A stretch of 64,000 bases of DNA from Paenibacillus_E violae (GCF_032461945.1 NZ_JAWCUD010000005.1:62001-126000), one strand, 5' to 3'. Shown: positions 8,179 to 17,516, counted from the stretch's first letter. A program made the numbers and translations. Notes: a model not told the origin generated them from the sequence alone.

Positions 8179-8982
8179 TTAGGCACCGGGTTGTTTCCCC
8201 GTGAGCGCCACTTCAAAAGCATCAATGATGAACAAAAACCTCTCGGCCTCCCGAAACACATGGTCCGCGAGCAGCGGATGGATGATGCTTTTGATTTTAC
8301 AGGCCTCGATCAAATCTCTGGCCGTCTTCTTGAAGTCGCGGAGCGAGACGACGGAAACGCGGTTCTGATCCAGGAATTGGTCCAGAAGCGGCTCTGTCTG
8401 TGATTGCGGCTTCAAGCCGCTCAAGTCGATAGCTTGAAACAACAGCTGATCGAAATCATGGCTGAAATTGCGCGCTTGCTCGACTAATTGACGCTCTGAC
8501 GGGTCGAGCAGATGCCCGATGAATTTGGCATGATCCGCCATAATGCGCAGGAAGAAAACATTTTCATGAATAACCGCATCGGGCAGCGGATCCAGTCTTC
8601 CAGTGTTTAATTCCTCCAGCCGATTCCTGAAATAGTTGGCTTCTCGGCTTGTATGATCAACGAGTAAGGGAAAGTTATTGCCTCCTGGCAGTTTACATTG
8701 AATGATTAGTCCAAGAACTTTTCTTTTAAAAGCCCAAATGTGCGTTGCTGCTGCGTGTGCTTCCAAGTTAAAACGCTGGATTTGCGAGGGATCAGTCGCT
8801 TCGGTATACGAATGGGCTTTAGCTTCAATTTGCTCAAAAATACTGTAAAATTGATTCGCTTCCTGAATGAGTTGCGTATCTTCGCAGCGGAAACCCAGCT
8901 TCAGAAAAAGGGAATGTTCCTTCATAATTCGGGACCAGAATCGCACTTCTTCCAAAGAACGTGCTACAAACGCATTGGACAA
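8179..8982 (-). CDS. DUF2935 family protein (four-helix-bundle type)
   Basis: About 267 residues, all helical. Two tandem related halves fit the DUF2935 family: VRFWSRIMKEHSLFLKLGF near the start, then ENVFFLRIMADHAKFIGHLLDPSE near 150. The conserved Glu and His residues in both halves suggest a metal site like that of other DUF2935 proteins, but no activity is known. Start choice: the frame is open to GTG 8991, but that codon lies inside the ribosome binding site. TTG 8982 is spaced about 10 bases from GAGGAG, so I use it. Single gene with a strong terminator. Confidence 0.85.
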   Translation of the reverse strand: MSNAFVARSLEEVRFWSRIMKEHSLFLKLGFRCEDTQLIQEANQFYSIFEQIEAKAHSYTEATDPSQIQRFNLEAHAAATHIWAFKRKVLGLIIQCKLPGGNNFPLLVDHTSREANYFRNRLEELNTGRLDPLPDAVIHENVFFLRIMADHAKFIGHLLDPSERQLVEQARNFSHDFDQLLFQAIDLSGLKPQSQTEPLLDQFLDQNRVSVVSLRDFKKTARDLIEACKIKSIIHPLLADHVFREAERFLFIIDAFEVALTGKQPGA

Positions 8983-9088
8983 GATCAGCACTCTCCTCGC
9001 ACTTCAAATATACTATGTTAAGTATAATCGCTTGGAGGAGAAGATAGACCATTTTCGGCCTAACTGGGACAGCTCCCTATCCGTTAGC

Positions 9089-9976
9089 TCACGTTACCCG
9101 GCGATGATGCTCCGCCTTGCGATAATCTTTGGGCACGATGCCTTTGCTTTCCCGGAAAATGCGGGAGAACGTTTTGTACGAGCCGTAACCAACCTCGTGC
9201 GCAATTTCCGTTACGCTCATCTCTGTGGACACGAGCAGGCTGCAAGCATGACGCAAGCGCAGGTCGTGGAGGAAGTGGACGAACGTTTGGCCAGTCGTCT
9301 GCTTGATCACCTCAGAGATCCGCGAGGCGCTCATCGCGAACTTCGCAGCGAGGAACGATAAGGCCAGCTCCTCCTGATAGTTACGATGAATATAATGAAT
9401 GATAGGCCAAACGGAGTGATGCGTCTTCGCACCGTGAAGTGGGATTGCTGCTGCCTCCGCCAAGGGAGCTTGCTTCCAACGATGGCGGTCGAAGCGGATG
9501 AGAATTTCTTTTAGCTTGCCTTTTAAAAGTGTCTGTCTGTATCGTTCGGTGCCGTTATATTCCTGATACATCTCCTCAAGGAGAGCGAGCATCTGCTGCT
9601 GATCTTGTCCATGCAGCTGGACATAGGCAGGCAAGGCCGTCATCTCACCCAAAAGCCCCGACAGACCGGGATCGCTCCCTGATTCCATCAACAAATCCAT
9701 GCTGAACATGCAGTTATACAATACCAGCTTTTGTCCGGGGTCCGTAAAAATTTCATGCACCTGATAAGGCAGCACGAACGTGAAAGTGCCCGTCCTCATC
9801 TCATGATTGACATCATTAATGCTTTCCGACCCGGTGCCCTCAATGACATAGGATAACTCGAGGAAATCGTGACGATGTGCGCGAAAGCCGTGCCCCAGCG
9901 TATTTTTGCTGATATGAAAAGGGAAGGATGAGTGCATGTTTGGGTACGTTTTCAAATAGTCGGGAAAATACGTCAT
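9089..9976 (-). CDS. AraC family transcriptional regulator with cupin sensor domain
   Basis: 295 residues. An N-terminal cupin-like domain (LGHGFRAHRHDFLELSYVIEGTG; His pair typical of AraC arm/sugar-binding domains) is followed from about residue 190 by two helix-turn-helix motifs (LSFLAAKFAMSASRISEVIKQTTG and MSVTEIAHEVGYGSYKTFSRIFRESKGIVPKDYRK). Start ATG 9976 has an AAGGAGATT site. It is divergent from the dehydrogenase/isomerase operon starting at 10098, with 121 bp between them, so it most likely controls that operon in response to its sugar substrate. Confidence 0.92.
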   Translation of the reverse strand: MTYFPDYLKTYPNMHSSFPFHISKNTLGHGFRAHRHDFLELSYVIEGTGSESINDVNHEMRTGTFTFVLPYQVHEIFTDPGQKLVLYNCMFSMDLLMESGSDPGLSGLLGEMTALPAYVQLHGQDQQQMLALLEEMYQEYNGTERYRQTLLKGKLKEILIRFDRHRWKQAPLAEAAAIPLHGAKTHHSVWPIIHYIHRNYQEELALSFLAAKFAMSASRISEVIKQTTGQTFVHFLHDLRLRHACSLLVSTEMSVTEIAHEVGYGSYKTFSRIFRESKGIVPKDYRKAEHHRRVT

Positions 9977-10097
9977 ACTCAGCTAATCTCCTTCGAAGAA
10001 ATGGGACGTTTTCCGAAATATAGGTACGTTTTTCTACTGCCTTTATTTTATCATAAAAGCAGGTCGTACAGGATGTACTTATGAGGAGGAACAGAAC

Positions 10098-11171
10098 GTG
10101 GGAAGCAATAAAATTAGAATTGGTATTATTGGTGCCGGTAACATCGGCGGCGTGCATATACGCGAGTTTTCGAAATTGGCGGATTCCTGTGAAATTACGG
10201 AGATTACAGACGCCTATTTGCCTCTAGCACAAGCAAAAGCTCAAGAATACGGCATTGCTCACGTAGCGGCTAGCCCGGAAGAGCTTATTCAAAGCAGTAA
10301 TGTAGACGCTGTCATTATTGGTGTGCCTAACCAGCATCATGCTTCCCTTGCTGTACAAGCTATTGAAGCCGGCAAGCACGTGCTGATTGAAAAGCCGATG
10401 GGCATTAATGCCGCAGCAGCTAAGCAGATTCTGAAAGCCAGCGAGGCTTCGGATAAAGTGGTCATGATCGGCCACCAAATGCGCTGGGAAGCTGTCCCGC
10501 AGCTGATCAAAGAGCAGGTTGAAGCAGGTGAGCTTGGTAAAATTTACACAGCCAAAACAGGCTGGTTCCGCCGCAAAGGGATTCCGGGCTGGGGCACATG
10601 GTTTACGAAAATGAACGAATCGGGCGGCGGCCCGTTGATTGATATTGGGGTTCACATGTTGGATCTTGCGCTCTACCTGATGGGCAATCCGAAACCTGTC
10701 TCCGTCTTTGGCGCTACTTATGCCGAATTCGGTCCTCGCAAGAAGGGGATTGGTACGTGGGGGACGCCAAACTGGAACGGCACGTATGATGTGGAAGATT
10801 TGGCCACGGCCCTTATCCGCATGGAAGACGGCAGCACATTGACGTTGGAAGTGAGCTGGGCGGTTCATATGGATACGGATAACACGCCGTTCATTCATCT
10901 GATGGGCTCTGACGGCGGTGCAAGTTATAAAGGAGCATCCGGCAAACTGCTGACAGAGAAGTTCAATCGGGCTATCGAGACCGATTTGAAAAAGCCTGAA
11001 AATGACGAAGGGGAGCGCCTGCGTCTAAGCAGACATTTCCTAACGTGCATTCGGGAAGGCAAACAACCGATTACATCCGTTTTATCCGGCTACACGAACA
11101 ATTTAATTCTTGATGCAATCTATGAATCTTCCCGCACAGGGAATGAAGTTAAACTAAACTGGGACATCTAA
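10098..11171 (+). CDS. Gfo/Idh/MocA family NAD(P)-dependent oxidoreductase
   Basis: 357 residues. The Rossmann motif GIIGAGNIGGVHI at the N-terminus and EKPMGINAAAAKQIL (the family EKP motif near residue 97) are followed by the C-terminal alpha/beta domain with GGGPLIDIGVHMLDLALYLMG. Family members oxidise or reduce sugars, inositols and related polyols. The start is GTG (10098) with a strong GAGGAGGA site. It is followed 17 bp later by a sugar isomerase/epimerase, an arrangement common in inositol- and keto-sugar-type pathways. Substrate not predictable. Confidence 0.93.
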   Translation: MGSNKIRIGIIGAGNIGGVHIREFSKLADSCEITEITDAYLPLAQAKAQEYGIAHVAASPEELIQSSNVDAVIIGVPNQHHASLAVQAIEAGKHVLIEKPMGINAAAAKQILKASEASDKVVMIGHQMRWEAVPQLIKEQVEAGELGKIYTAKTGWFRRKGIPGWGTWFTKMNESGGGPLIDIGVHMLDLALYLMGNPKPVSVFGATYAEFGPRKKGIGTWGTPNWNGTYDVEDLATALIRMEDGSTLTLEVSWAVHMDTDNTPFIHLMGSDGGASYKGASGKLLTEKFNRAIETDLKKPENDEGERLRLSRHFLTCIREGKQPITSVLSGYTNNLILDAIYESSRTGNEVKLNWDI

Positions 11172-11188
11172 TTCGGGAGGGAAACACG

Positions 11189-12025
11189 ATGCTTAGAGGG
11201 TTAACGGGAGCAGGACTTGGCAAGCTGGAGAGCAATGAGCAGTTCATCGAGCTAGCGGCAAAATACGGCTTTGCAGCCGTCGATATCGACGCGCTCGCCT
11301 TAGTAGAGAGCCACAGCACGGACGGAGCGCGCGAGCTGCTGAACAAGCATGGCCTCGTTATTGGCTCCATCGGTCTACCGGTGGAATGGCGCGGGTCTGA
11401 GGAGCGCTTCCGCGCGGACCTGCCGAAGCTGACTCAAGCAGCTGCAGCGGCTGCAGCGCTTGGCTGTACGAGCTGCTGCACGTACGTTCTGCCATCGACG
11501 GATCTGAATGCTGCGCATTTCATGGCGCTGGCCACGCGCAGATTGCGCACTTGCGCGCAAATCCTAGGCGCATACGGCATCCGTCTTGGCCTAGAGTTCG
11601 TGGGGCCGCATCACCTGCGCACACGCTGGAAACATCCGTTCATCTGGACGCTCGAAGAGACGCTGGATTGGATTGATGCGATCGGCGAGAGCAACGTCGG
11701 TTTGCTGTTCGATGCGTACCACTGGTACACGAACGGGTTAACGGTAGCCGACATCGAGAAGCTGCGCCCTGAGCAGATCGTCCACGTCCACATCAACGAC
11801 GCGCCGGACGTTCCGGTGGAGGAAGTGCTGGATAACGGACGTGTGTATCCAGGCGAAGGTGTGATCGACTTGGCAGGCTTCCTGCAAGGTTTGGCGAAAA
11901 TCGGCTATAAAGGCGCTGTTTCGCAGGAGATTTTGACGGCCACGCCTCCGACGGATTCCCCGGAGAGTTTGGTGCAGCGTTCCAAAGCGGGCTTTGATAA
12001 GGTTTATGCGGCGGCGGGGCTGTAG
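11189..12025 (+). CDS. Sugar phosphate isomerase/epimerase (xylose isomerase-like TIM barrel)
   Basis: 278 residues. The AP-endonuclease-2-type barrel shows the metal and substrate residues of the family: LGLEFVGPHHLRTR (Glu), LLFDAYHWYTNG (Asp and His), IVHVHINDAPD (His), and AVSQEILTATP (Glu near the end). Enzymes of this group interconvert keto sugars or act on inososes. It forms an operon with the preceding Gfo/Idh/MocA dehydrogenase, so the pair probably oxidises and then isomerises one sugar or polyol. The operon ends at a terminator about 50 bp downstream. Confidence 0.92.
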   Translation: MLRGLTGAGLGKLESNEQFIELAAKYGFAAVDIDALALVESHSTDGARELLNKHGLVIGSIGLPVEWRGSEERFRADLPKLTQAAAAAAALGCTSCCTYVLPSTDLNAAHFMALATRRLRTCAQILGAYGIRLGLEFVGPHHLRTRWKHPFIWTLEETLDWIDAIGESNVGLLFDAYHWYTNGLTVADIEKLRPEQIVHVHINDAPDVPVEEVLDNGRVYPGEGVIDLAGFLQGLAKIGYKGAVSQEILTATPPTDSPESLVQRSKAGFDKVYAAAGL

Positions 12026-12074
12026 GCTTTTGTGTGGTTAGCCCCAAGCGGAGCTGGGCAATACAAGAATGATG

Positions 12075-12105
12075 AGCCAGAGGACGTAATGTCCTCGGCT
12101 TTTTT
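12075..12105 (+). terminator. Terminator of the dehydrogenase/isomerase operon
   Basis: Hairpin AGCC..AGGAC / GTCCT..GGCT with a GTAAT loop, then TTTTTT. It lies 50 bp after the isomerase stop codon. Confidence 0.85.
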
Positions 12106-12269
12106 ACTTTTTCAGGGCCGGCATTCTCACGAAATGCCAGAAAGTTTGCCATTCGACAAAGGTTCCCATGAGCCATCCACACAGTCCGACAACATTTTCA
12201 TGCATTCTCGTTTACTATGTTCCTGTTCTACTAAATATGCCTAAATCAAAATGAAAAGGAGATAAGATC

Positions 12270-12554
12270 ATGCAAATTAAAAAGAAGGATGACATTGGCT
12301 TGATTTTGGACAACTTTTCGTCGTATGCGAAGTGGGATCCTTCGGGCCAGAAACTATACCTTGTGTTCGCTGATAACAAGCGTGGGGGGCAGTGGACGCT
12401 GATGAACTACAACGATGATCGTTTCAGCGTACATGGTCGCGGTAAAGACTACTTGGATGAAAAAGAAGCGTTCTTTGAGGAACGCAACAGCGTTGTTTCG
12501 TTCTTATGGAACAACCGTGCCGCGCTAAAGGCAGCTGTAGATCCAAGCGAGTAG
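12270..12554 (+). CDS. Small conserved-looking protein of unknown function
   Basis: 94 residues, no signal peptide or membrane helix, with no family I can name. The composition is that of a real soluble protein with a balanced charge pattern, and AAAGGAGAT lies 8 bases before the start. Aromatic and glycine-rich middle: KWDPSGQKLYLVF, then GGQWTLMNYNDDRF. It is flanked by terminators on both sides and is therefore transcribed alone. It may be a small stress or regulatory protein; no functional claim is possible. Confidence 0.75.
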   Translation: MQIKKKDDIGLILDNFSSYAKWDPSGQKLYLVFADNKRGGQWTLMNYNDDRFSVHGRGKDYLDEKEAFFEERNSVVSFLWNNRAALKAAVDPSE

Positions 12555-12597
12555 AAAGCTGGACAGCCAGCTAGCTCACCTAGTTTAACGAAGAGGC

Positions 12598-12648
12598 AAA
12601 AGCCTCCGAAACCACCAACGATGCTTGGTGGCTCCGGAGGCTTTTGGC
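12598..12648. terminator. Bidirectional terminator between convergent genes
   Basis: Outer stem AAAAGCCTCCG / CGGAGGCTTTT with an inner hairpin CCACCAA / TTGGTGG. It serves the plus-strand small gene ending at 12554 and the minus-strand AraC gene ending at 12666. Confidence 0.85.
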
Positions 12649-12665
12649 GTTGGGTGCTGCTCGGG

Positions 12666-14981
12666 TTAAAGAGCAGCGCCCTCTTTTTGCTTATCGCGGT
12701 ATTGCCCCGGGGTAATACCCTCTTGCTTGCGGAAGGACCGGATGAAGTTTTGCGAATTGTTATAACGCAGCTTGGATGAGATATCCTTGATAGGCATATC
12801 CGTCTCCGACAGCCATTTCTTCGCCATGTTGAACCGGTAGGCGGACAAATAATCGCTGAAGGAGCAATTCGTCTCTTTGCGGAAAATGCTGCTTAAATAA
12901 TTCGCATTGTAATGCAGTCTGGATGCACAGTCCTCCAGCGTGAGGTCGGTATCGTAATATTTTTGCACAAGATCGATAATTTTCTCTGAAATATTGTGAT
13001 ACTGCGCATCCTGTCGGTCACGGTAGATGCGAATCAGCGGGTGGATGACCTCTGTCCAGAACCAGTCTTCGATTTCCGCCGTCATATGCAAATTCAATAG
13101 CTCTTCGAAAAGCGAGCCCTTGTTCGGATGAATCTGATTCAAGGAAATGCCGGATTCCTGCATCACCATCAGCAGGTTGTTAAGCAGCCTAGCCAGCGGA
13201 ATCTGATATTCCTGTGGTGAAAGCGGAGCGGCGAATACAGCTTGCAGGAGCTGTCGCAGCAGCTCTTTGGACTTATCCTTTTCAGCAACCTTGATGGCGT
13301 CCATCAATTCATTTTCGAGCGGCTTCGGATAGTTCAGATTCAAGAAATGTTTGCCCGAATTTATATTCTCGTACTGAATGATGATCCCTTCGCCGAGCTT
13401 GATCCGATGCTTCAGAGCTTCAAGTCCTTCTTTGTAGGCGATCGACATTTGCGAAAAAGCATGGATGGGAAGGCTCATCCCGATGCTGACATGCAGATTC
13501 AGGTAGCTGAAAATGTGCTGCTGCATCTGCTCCGTCAAAGCGTAAACTTTATTGCGGAAAGCGGCAGCTTCGCTGTCTGGACTTCCAATCAAGGTCACCA
13601 CCGTCTGATCGATAATGACCGGAGCGAGCCGCTGGTCGGAAGGAATAAGCTCCTCAATCATATTGTGCGCGGCGAAAAGCAGCAGCTCCATGTCCCTTTT
13701 TTCATAACGGGTATTGTCGATGGAGTCGATCTGCAGGGTAATAACGGACATCGTTTTCCATTCGTCCATATGTTTCGTATAGCCAAATTGGGCTAATTTA
13801 TCGGGCAGTTCGCTCGTTTTGATATGCCCCTGGAAAGCTTTGATCAAGAAGAAGGTCCGCACCTGGCCAATATGCTGGTGAACCTCACGTTCCAGCTGGG
13901 ACTTGGATTGGAACAACGTATGGACGTGCTCGCTGATCATCTGGAACTCGTTAGCCTTTCGCTTCTGATTCACGGTAACGAGGCCCCCGATTTGATTGAG
14001 CAGGAGCTGGATGGGCGAATACATTTTGCGTGAACCGAGCCAAGCGAGCAGCATGGACAGAAGCAGCATCAGAATACAGACGTAGATGGTGTAGACACCG
14101 ATTTTACGCGATTCCTTGGTCAAACTGTCGATGGAAGTTAGGGACAAATAAGTCCAGTTATTCAAGTTCGAGTGCAGATAGCTCACGGAATAGCTCTTGT
14201 CGTTGATATCCGCCGTGAACTGACCTGTAGGCGCCGTTAGATGGCTTAGATCCTTCAGGCCGGCCTCGGCAATAGGTTTACCAATCAGACTGGCATCCGG
14301 ATGCATGAGAATTTGATTGTGCTCGTCCATAATCAGAATATCTTCCAGATGTTTGGTATCGCTTTGAATCAAATCCTGCAGGGAACAGGCTGGAATGTTG
14401 GCCATCGCCAAGCCGTACTTCTCCAGACCGGTGGTTGGCAGCTTTTTGACCAGTGAGATGCTGTAATCGCAGGTTACACTCCGAGCATTTTCCTCCGTAA
14501 AAAACCACTTCGACGGGTTCAAAATCCAGGTGCTGTTCTCCTGCGTGTTCATCAGATTCAGCAATTTATCGTAAAAGGGGTAGCCGTCAAAACGGTACAA
14601 CCCCGAGTTCTTAATCATCCAGTTCTCGCGGGCATTGATCAAGATGACATCTTCCAGCTTCGTGTCAAAAGATTGCATATACCGGATTTCGCTGCGCAAA
14701 TCGTCATACATCATGAAATCGTTTACAGTTAGAGGCATATCCATCGCCTTCTTGAGCACGGTGGAGTTGACGACCTGATTAAGTGTATGGTTGACAGTCG
14801 TTAATTTCTGCTCTACATTGGAGTTGATTTGGGTGATTAACTGCATTTTTCCTTCGTTGACATTTTTTTGGATCTCATTCGACGAGGTCATGAAGGCAAA
14901 AGCGCCGATAAAAATAACCGGGAGCGTGCTGAGCAAGAACCCGAACATGGTCATTTTGCTGAGAAAACTTAAATTGGGCAT
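12666..14981 (-). CDS. Membrane-bound AraC family sensor-regulator (YesN/YtdP-like architecture)
   Basis: About 771 residues. The N-terminal transmembrane helix (FLLSTLPVIFIGAFAFM) is followed by an extracytoplasmic sensor domain of about 250 residues and a second helix (YTIYVCILMLLLSMLLAWLG). A central cytoplasmic region comes next, and then a C-terminal AraC domain with two helix-turn-helix motifs (LTLEDCASRLHYNANYLSSIFRKETN and MPIKDISSKLRYNNSQNFIRSFRKQEGITPGQYR). Such proteins sense oligosaccharides outside the cell and activate the adjacent ABC transporter genes. GTG 14993 is in frame, but ATG 14981 is better spaced from AAGGTG. It is divergent from the solute-binding protein gene at 15144. 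Confidence 0.92.
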   Translation of the reverse strand: MPNLSFLSKMTMFGFLLSTLPVIFIGAFAFMTSSNEIQKNVNEGKMQLITQINSNVEQKLTTVNHTLNQVVNSTVLKKAMDMPLTVNDFMMYDDLRSEIRYMQSFDTKLEDVILINARENWMIKNSGLYRFDGYPFYDKLLNLMNTQENSTWILNPSKWFFTEENARSVTCDYSISLVKKLPTTGLEKYGLAMANIPACSLQDLIQSDTKHLEDILIMDEHNQILMHPDASLIGKPIAEAGLKDLSHLTAPTGQFTADINDKSYSVSYLHSNLNNWTYLSLTSIDSLTKESRKIGVYTIYVCILMLLLSMLLAWLGSRKMYSPIQLLLNQIGGLVTVNQKRKANEFQMISEHVHTLFQSKSQLEREVHQHIGQVRTFFLIKAFQGHIKTSELPDKLAQFGYTKHMDEWKTMSVITLQIDSIDNTRYEKRDMELLLFAAHNMIEELIPSDQRLAPVIIDQTVVTLIGSPDSEAAAFRNKVYALTEQMQQHIFSYLNLHVSIGMSLPIHAFSQMSIAYKEGLEALKHRIKLGEGIIIQYENINSGKHFLNLNYPKPLENELMDAIKVAEKDKSKELLRQLLQAVFAAPLSPQEYQIPLARLLNNLLMVMQESGISLNQIHPNKGSLFEELLNLHMTAEIEDWFWTEVIHPLIRIYRDRQDAQYHNISEKIIDLVQKYYDTDLTLEDCASRLHYNANYLSSIFRKETNCSFSDYLSAYRFNMAKKWLSETDMPIKDISSKLRYNNSQNFIRSFRKQEGITPGQYRDKQKEGAAL

Positions 14982-15143
14982 CGCAGCCAACACCTTATCT
15001 TAGGATGATCAATTCTGTATCTAAGTTCTGTATCTATGTATTGTAGTCAAGTCTGTCGTTAAGAGCAATAATCATCTGTCTGGCGGATAATCATTTTCTC
15101 TGATTATGACCGCAAAACGCTGCTGCATCAAGGGGGAAGGATC

Positions 15144-16661
15144 ATGAACACACAGGTAAACATGAAAGGTTTTAAGCGCGGTCGTCTCTTTATCTTTGGT
15201 CTGCTGATGGTTGTTTTGATCAGTGGTTGCACGAAAGGAAGCACTACGGGAGCCAATGAGGCGAGCAGTGATCGCCCTGTCATTTCGATTATGGCACCGC
15301 TTCATTTTCCACATCCGCCTATCCCCGAACTTGTTCAGGAGATCGAAAAGCTTACGAATACGAAGCTGGAATTGAATTGGGTTCCGGATGGCATATACAC
15401 CGATAAAATGAACACAGCCCTCACCACGAACTCGCTAAAAAAAGCAACCTATGTGAAATATACGGACTACATGTTGATGAAAAATTCGATTCGCTCCGGC
15501 GCCTTTTGGGATATCGGACCGTATTTGTCGGCTTATCCGAATTTGAAGCAGTTGAATAAGGAGATTTTGGGACAGGCGGCTGTCGATGGAAAGATCTATG
15601 GCTTGTATACCGAGCGGCCGTCCTCCCGGCAAGGGATTATTATTCGCGAGGACTGGCTGAACAATGTGAAGCTGGCTAAGCCTACTACGGTTGATGAGCT
15701 GTATCAAGTGTTAAAAGCTTTCACGTATGGCGATCCCGATCGCAACGGCAAGGATGATACCATCGGGCTGACGGACCGAAATGACTTGGTTTTTGGCGCT
15801 TTCAAAACGCTGAGCTCCTACTTCGGCACTCCGAATAACTGGGGCGTTGCGAATGGAAAGCTGGTGCCGGAGTTTGAAACGCAGGCTTATGTGGATACGA
15901 TGAATTTCATGAAAAAGCTGTACGACGAAAAGCTCATTAACTCGGATTTTGCGGTCACTAGTAAAGAAGTGCAGCGTGATAAGCTGATTCGTGGCATTGC
16001 GGGCGTCTATATTGGGAGCATGCAGGATGTGCAGCGCCTTTCGGACGAAGTGCAGCTTGTGAATCCTTCGGCCAAATTCACTCTCGTGAATCATATCGAA
16101 GGCCCTACGGGATTCAAGATCTGGTCGATTCCGAACTACAGCGCGCTGTACCTGTTCTCCAAAAAAGCGATTCGCACGGAGGCGGAATTGAAGCAGGTGC
16201 TGCAATTTTTTGACCGGTCGATGGATAAAGATGTCGCCAACCTGATGAAGTATGGATTGGAGGGACGTCACTACACCACCATTGGGGACAAAGTCCAGCT
16301 GCTGGAGGAGACATCCAAGATTCGCGTGAACGAAGTGAATGCGCTGTATGCGCTCATGATCGCGGACTTGAACAACCCGCAGGTGAAGCAGGTCGCGGAG
16401 AGCGAGTCCCTGTCACAACTGGCGGATAAGCTCAGCTTGGATAACGAGAAATATATCGTTAAGGACCCGACGCTAGGGTTAGAGTCGAAAACCTACGACG
16501 AGCGTGGCGTCGAGTTGTACAAAATCATCTCCGACGCGACGTACAATTATATGCTGGGGAAACTCGATAAAGCTGCTTTCTTGCAGGAGATTGAGCGCTG
16601 GAAGCGTAGCGGCGGCGACCAGATTATTGGCGAATATAATGAGGCATATGTGAAGAAGTGA
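15144..16661 (+). CDS. Extracellular solute-binding lipoprotein, oligosaccharide ABC transporter (first paralogue)
   Basis: 505 residues. The signal peptide ends in lipobox LISGC (Cys29). It is of the LplA-type family 1 binding proteins found beside YteP/YtcP-type permeases. Typical segments are ISIMAPLHF, KLTNTKLELNWVPDGIY and DPDRNGKDDTIGLTDRNDLVFGAFKTL; the last is an EF-hand-like calcium loop. The RBS AAGGGGGAAGG is strong. It is clearly paralogous to the 17910 protein (shared MAPL, LEKLTNTKL, YGAFKT-type stretches) and is separated from it by 1.2 kb of repeats. It may bind a different pectin fragment or be an older copy. Confidence 0.92.
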   Translation: MNTQVNMKGFKRGRLFIFGLLMVVLISGCTKGSTTGANEASSDRPVISIMAPLHFPHPPIPELVQEIEKLTNTKLELNWVPDGIYTDKMNTALTTNSLKKATYVKYTDYMLMKNSIRSGAFWDIGPYLSAYPNLKQLNKEILGQAAVDGKIYGLYTERPSSRQGIIIREDWLNNVKLAKPTTVDELYQVLKAFTYGDPDRNGKDDTIGLTDRNDLVFGAFKTLSSYFGTPNNWGVANGKLVPEFETQAYVDTMNFMKKLYDEKLINSDFAVTSKEVQRDKLIRGIAGVYIGSMQDVQRLSDEVQLVNPSAKFTLVNHIEGPTGFKIWSIPNYSALYLFSKKAIRTEAELKQVLQFFDRSMDKDVANLMKYGLEGRHYTTIGDKVQLLEETSKIRVNEVNALYALMIADLNNPQVKQVAESESLSQLADKLSLDNEKYIVKDPTLGLESKTYDERGVELYKIISDATYNYMLGKLDKAAFLQEIERWKRSGGDQIIGEYNEAYVKK

Positions 16662-16670
16662 GCTGGCGGG

Positions 16671-16915
16671 AGTGCCGAGGGCGTCTCGTGGGGGAAATCC
16701 GGCGAAAGTGAGCCGAACCTCCTGCGAGAGTGCCGAAAGGGCCGTCTCACGGCGGTGGAACCCGTGGACTCCGGCTGAGCGAGCCTTAAAGGCAGTCTCG
16801 TGGGGGAAATTCGGTGTAAATGCACCGAATCTCCTGCGAGAGTGCCGAAAGGGCCGTCTCATGGCGGTGGAACCCGCGGACTCCGGCTGAGCGAGCCTTA
16901 GAGGCCGTCTCGTGC
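16671..16915. repeat. Tandem intergenic palindrome array, family G (112-bp period)
   Basis: Five GTCTC-bearing palindromic cores start at 16683, 16744, 16795, 16856 and 16907, spaced 61, 51, 61 and 51 bp. Each core has the shape GAG..GCC(N)GGC..GTCTC. Two full 112-bp periods are visible with the hairpin TTCGGTG / CACCGAA in the second. It lies immediately after the stop codon of the first solute-binding protein gene. A 72-codon open frame crosses it but follows the repeats, so it is not a gene. Confidence 0.85.
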
Positions 16916-16981
16916 CGGAAATTCACCCCAATCCCACTAACCCCAGCTAGCAACCGAAAAATCCTCTCCGCGCCACTATTT

Positions 16982-17286
16982 CTGTAACGTTGGTTTTCGA
17001 CGCTAAAGTGTGGGGAATGAGCCGCTAGTTGCAGTTAACGTCTTAAAACAAGCGTAACACTGGCAGAGGATTGCCGCCCCTAGCCCAACCTCATCTGTAA
17101 CGTTGGTTTTCGACGCTAAAGTGTGGGGAATGAGCCGCTAGTTGCAGTTAACATCGTAAAACAAGCTTAACTTGGTAGGGCCCCCCTTGCCTCTAATCAA
17201 ATCCCACCTGTAACGTTGTTTTTCGACGCTATAGTGTGGGGAATGAGCTGCTAGTTGCAGTTAACGTCTTAAAACACGCGTAACAC
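16982..17286. repeat. Tandem intergenic palindrome array, family F (three copies, 113-bp period)
   Basis: Copies start at 16982, 17095 and 17208. Each has a conserved part of about 79 bp beginning CTGTAACGTTG and a divergent 34-bp spacer. Two AACGT-centred cores per copy give the centre spacing 51, 62, 51, 62, 51. The ends of the conserved part form an imperfect inverted repeat (GTAACG..TTTTCGACG against CGTCTTAAAA..CGTAAC). Copy 2 has a damaged second core (AACATC). Confidence 0.9.
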
Positions 17287-17337
17287 CAGAAGGGGAGCCT
17301 CGCTCACGCTCAAGGGCGTCTCGACCAACCCCACAAA

Positions 17338-17516
17338 CTGCAAAAAGTGCAGCAATTTGCCTCGTCTTGCCCGTTTCTAGAGATGAACATGCAAAAAGTA
17401 CATGTAATTCATTGTCTTTTACCCGAAATAGGTGGAAAACGCCAATTTAGCTGCACTTTTTGCATGATTGGAGGGAAAATCAATGATTTCCGCCGATTTA
17501 GCTGCACTTTTTGCAG
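17338..17516. repeat. Intergenic palindrome array, family C
   Basis: Four cores of the palindrome CTGCAAAAAGTGCAG: two forward at 17339 and 17390, and two inverted ending at 17464 and 17515. Core centres are spaced 51, 62 and 51 bp, with the whole element symmetric about 17427. Inverted copies are preceded by CAATTTAG / CGATTTAG. It sits right after family F in the same intergenic region. Confidence 0.9.

Noticed and set aside
8867..9361. 164-codon frame opposite the AraC and DUF2935 genes
   Set aside because: Antisense shadow of two well-supported genes.
16672..16890. 72-codon open frame after the first solute-binding protein gene
   Set aside because: It lies wholly inside the family G tandem repeats and its protein repeats with the DNA; it has no ribosome binding site.
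16982..17286. CRISPR array
   Set aside because: Repeats are 79 bp with 34-bp spacers, only three copies, imperfect, and there are no cas genes.
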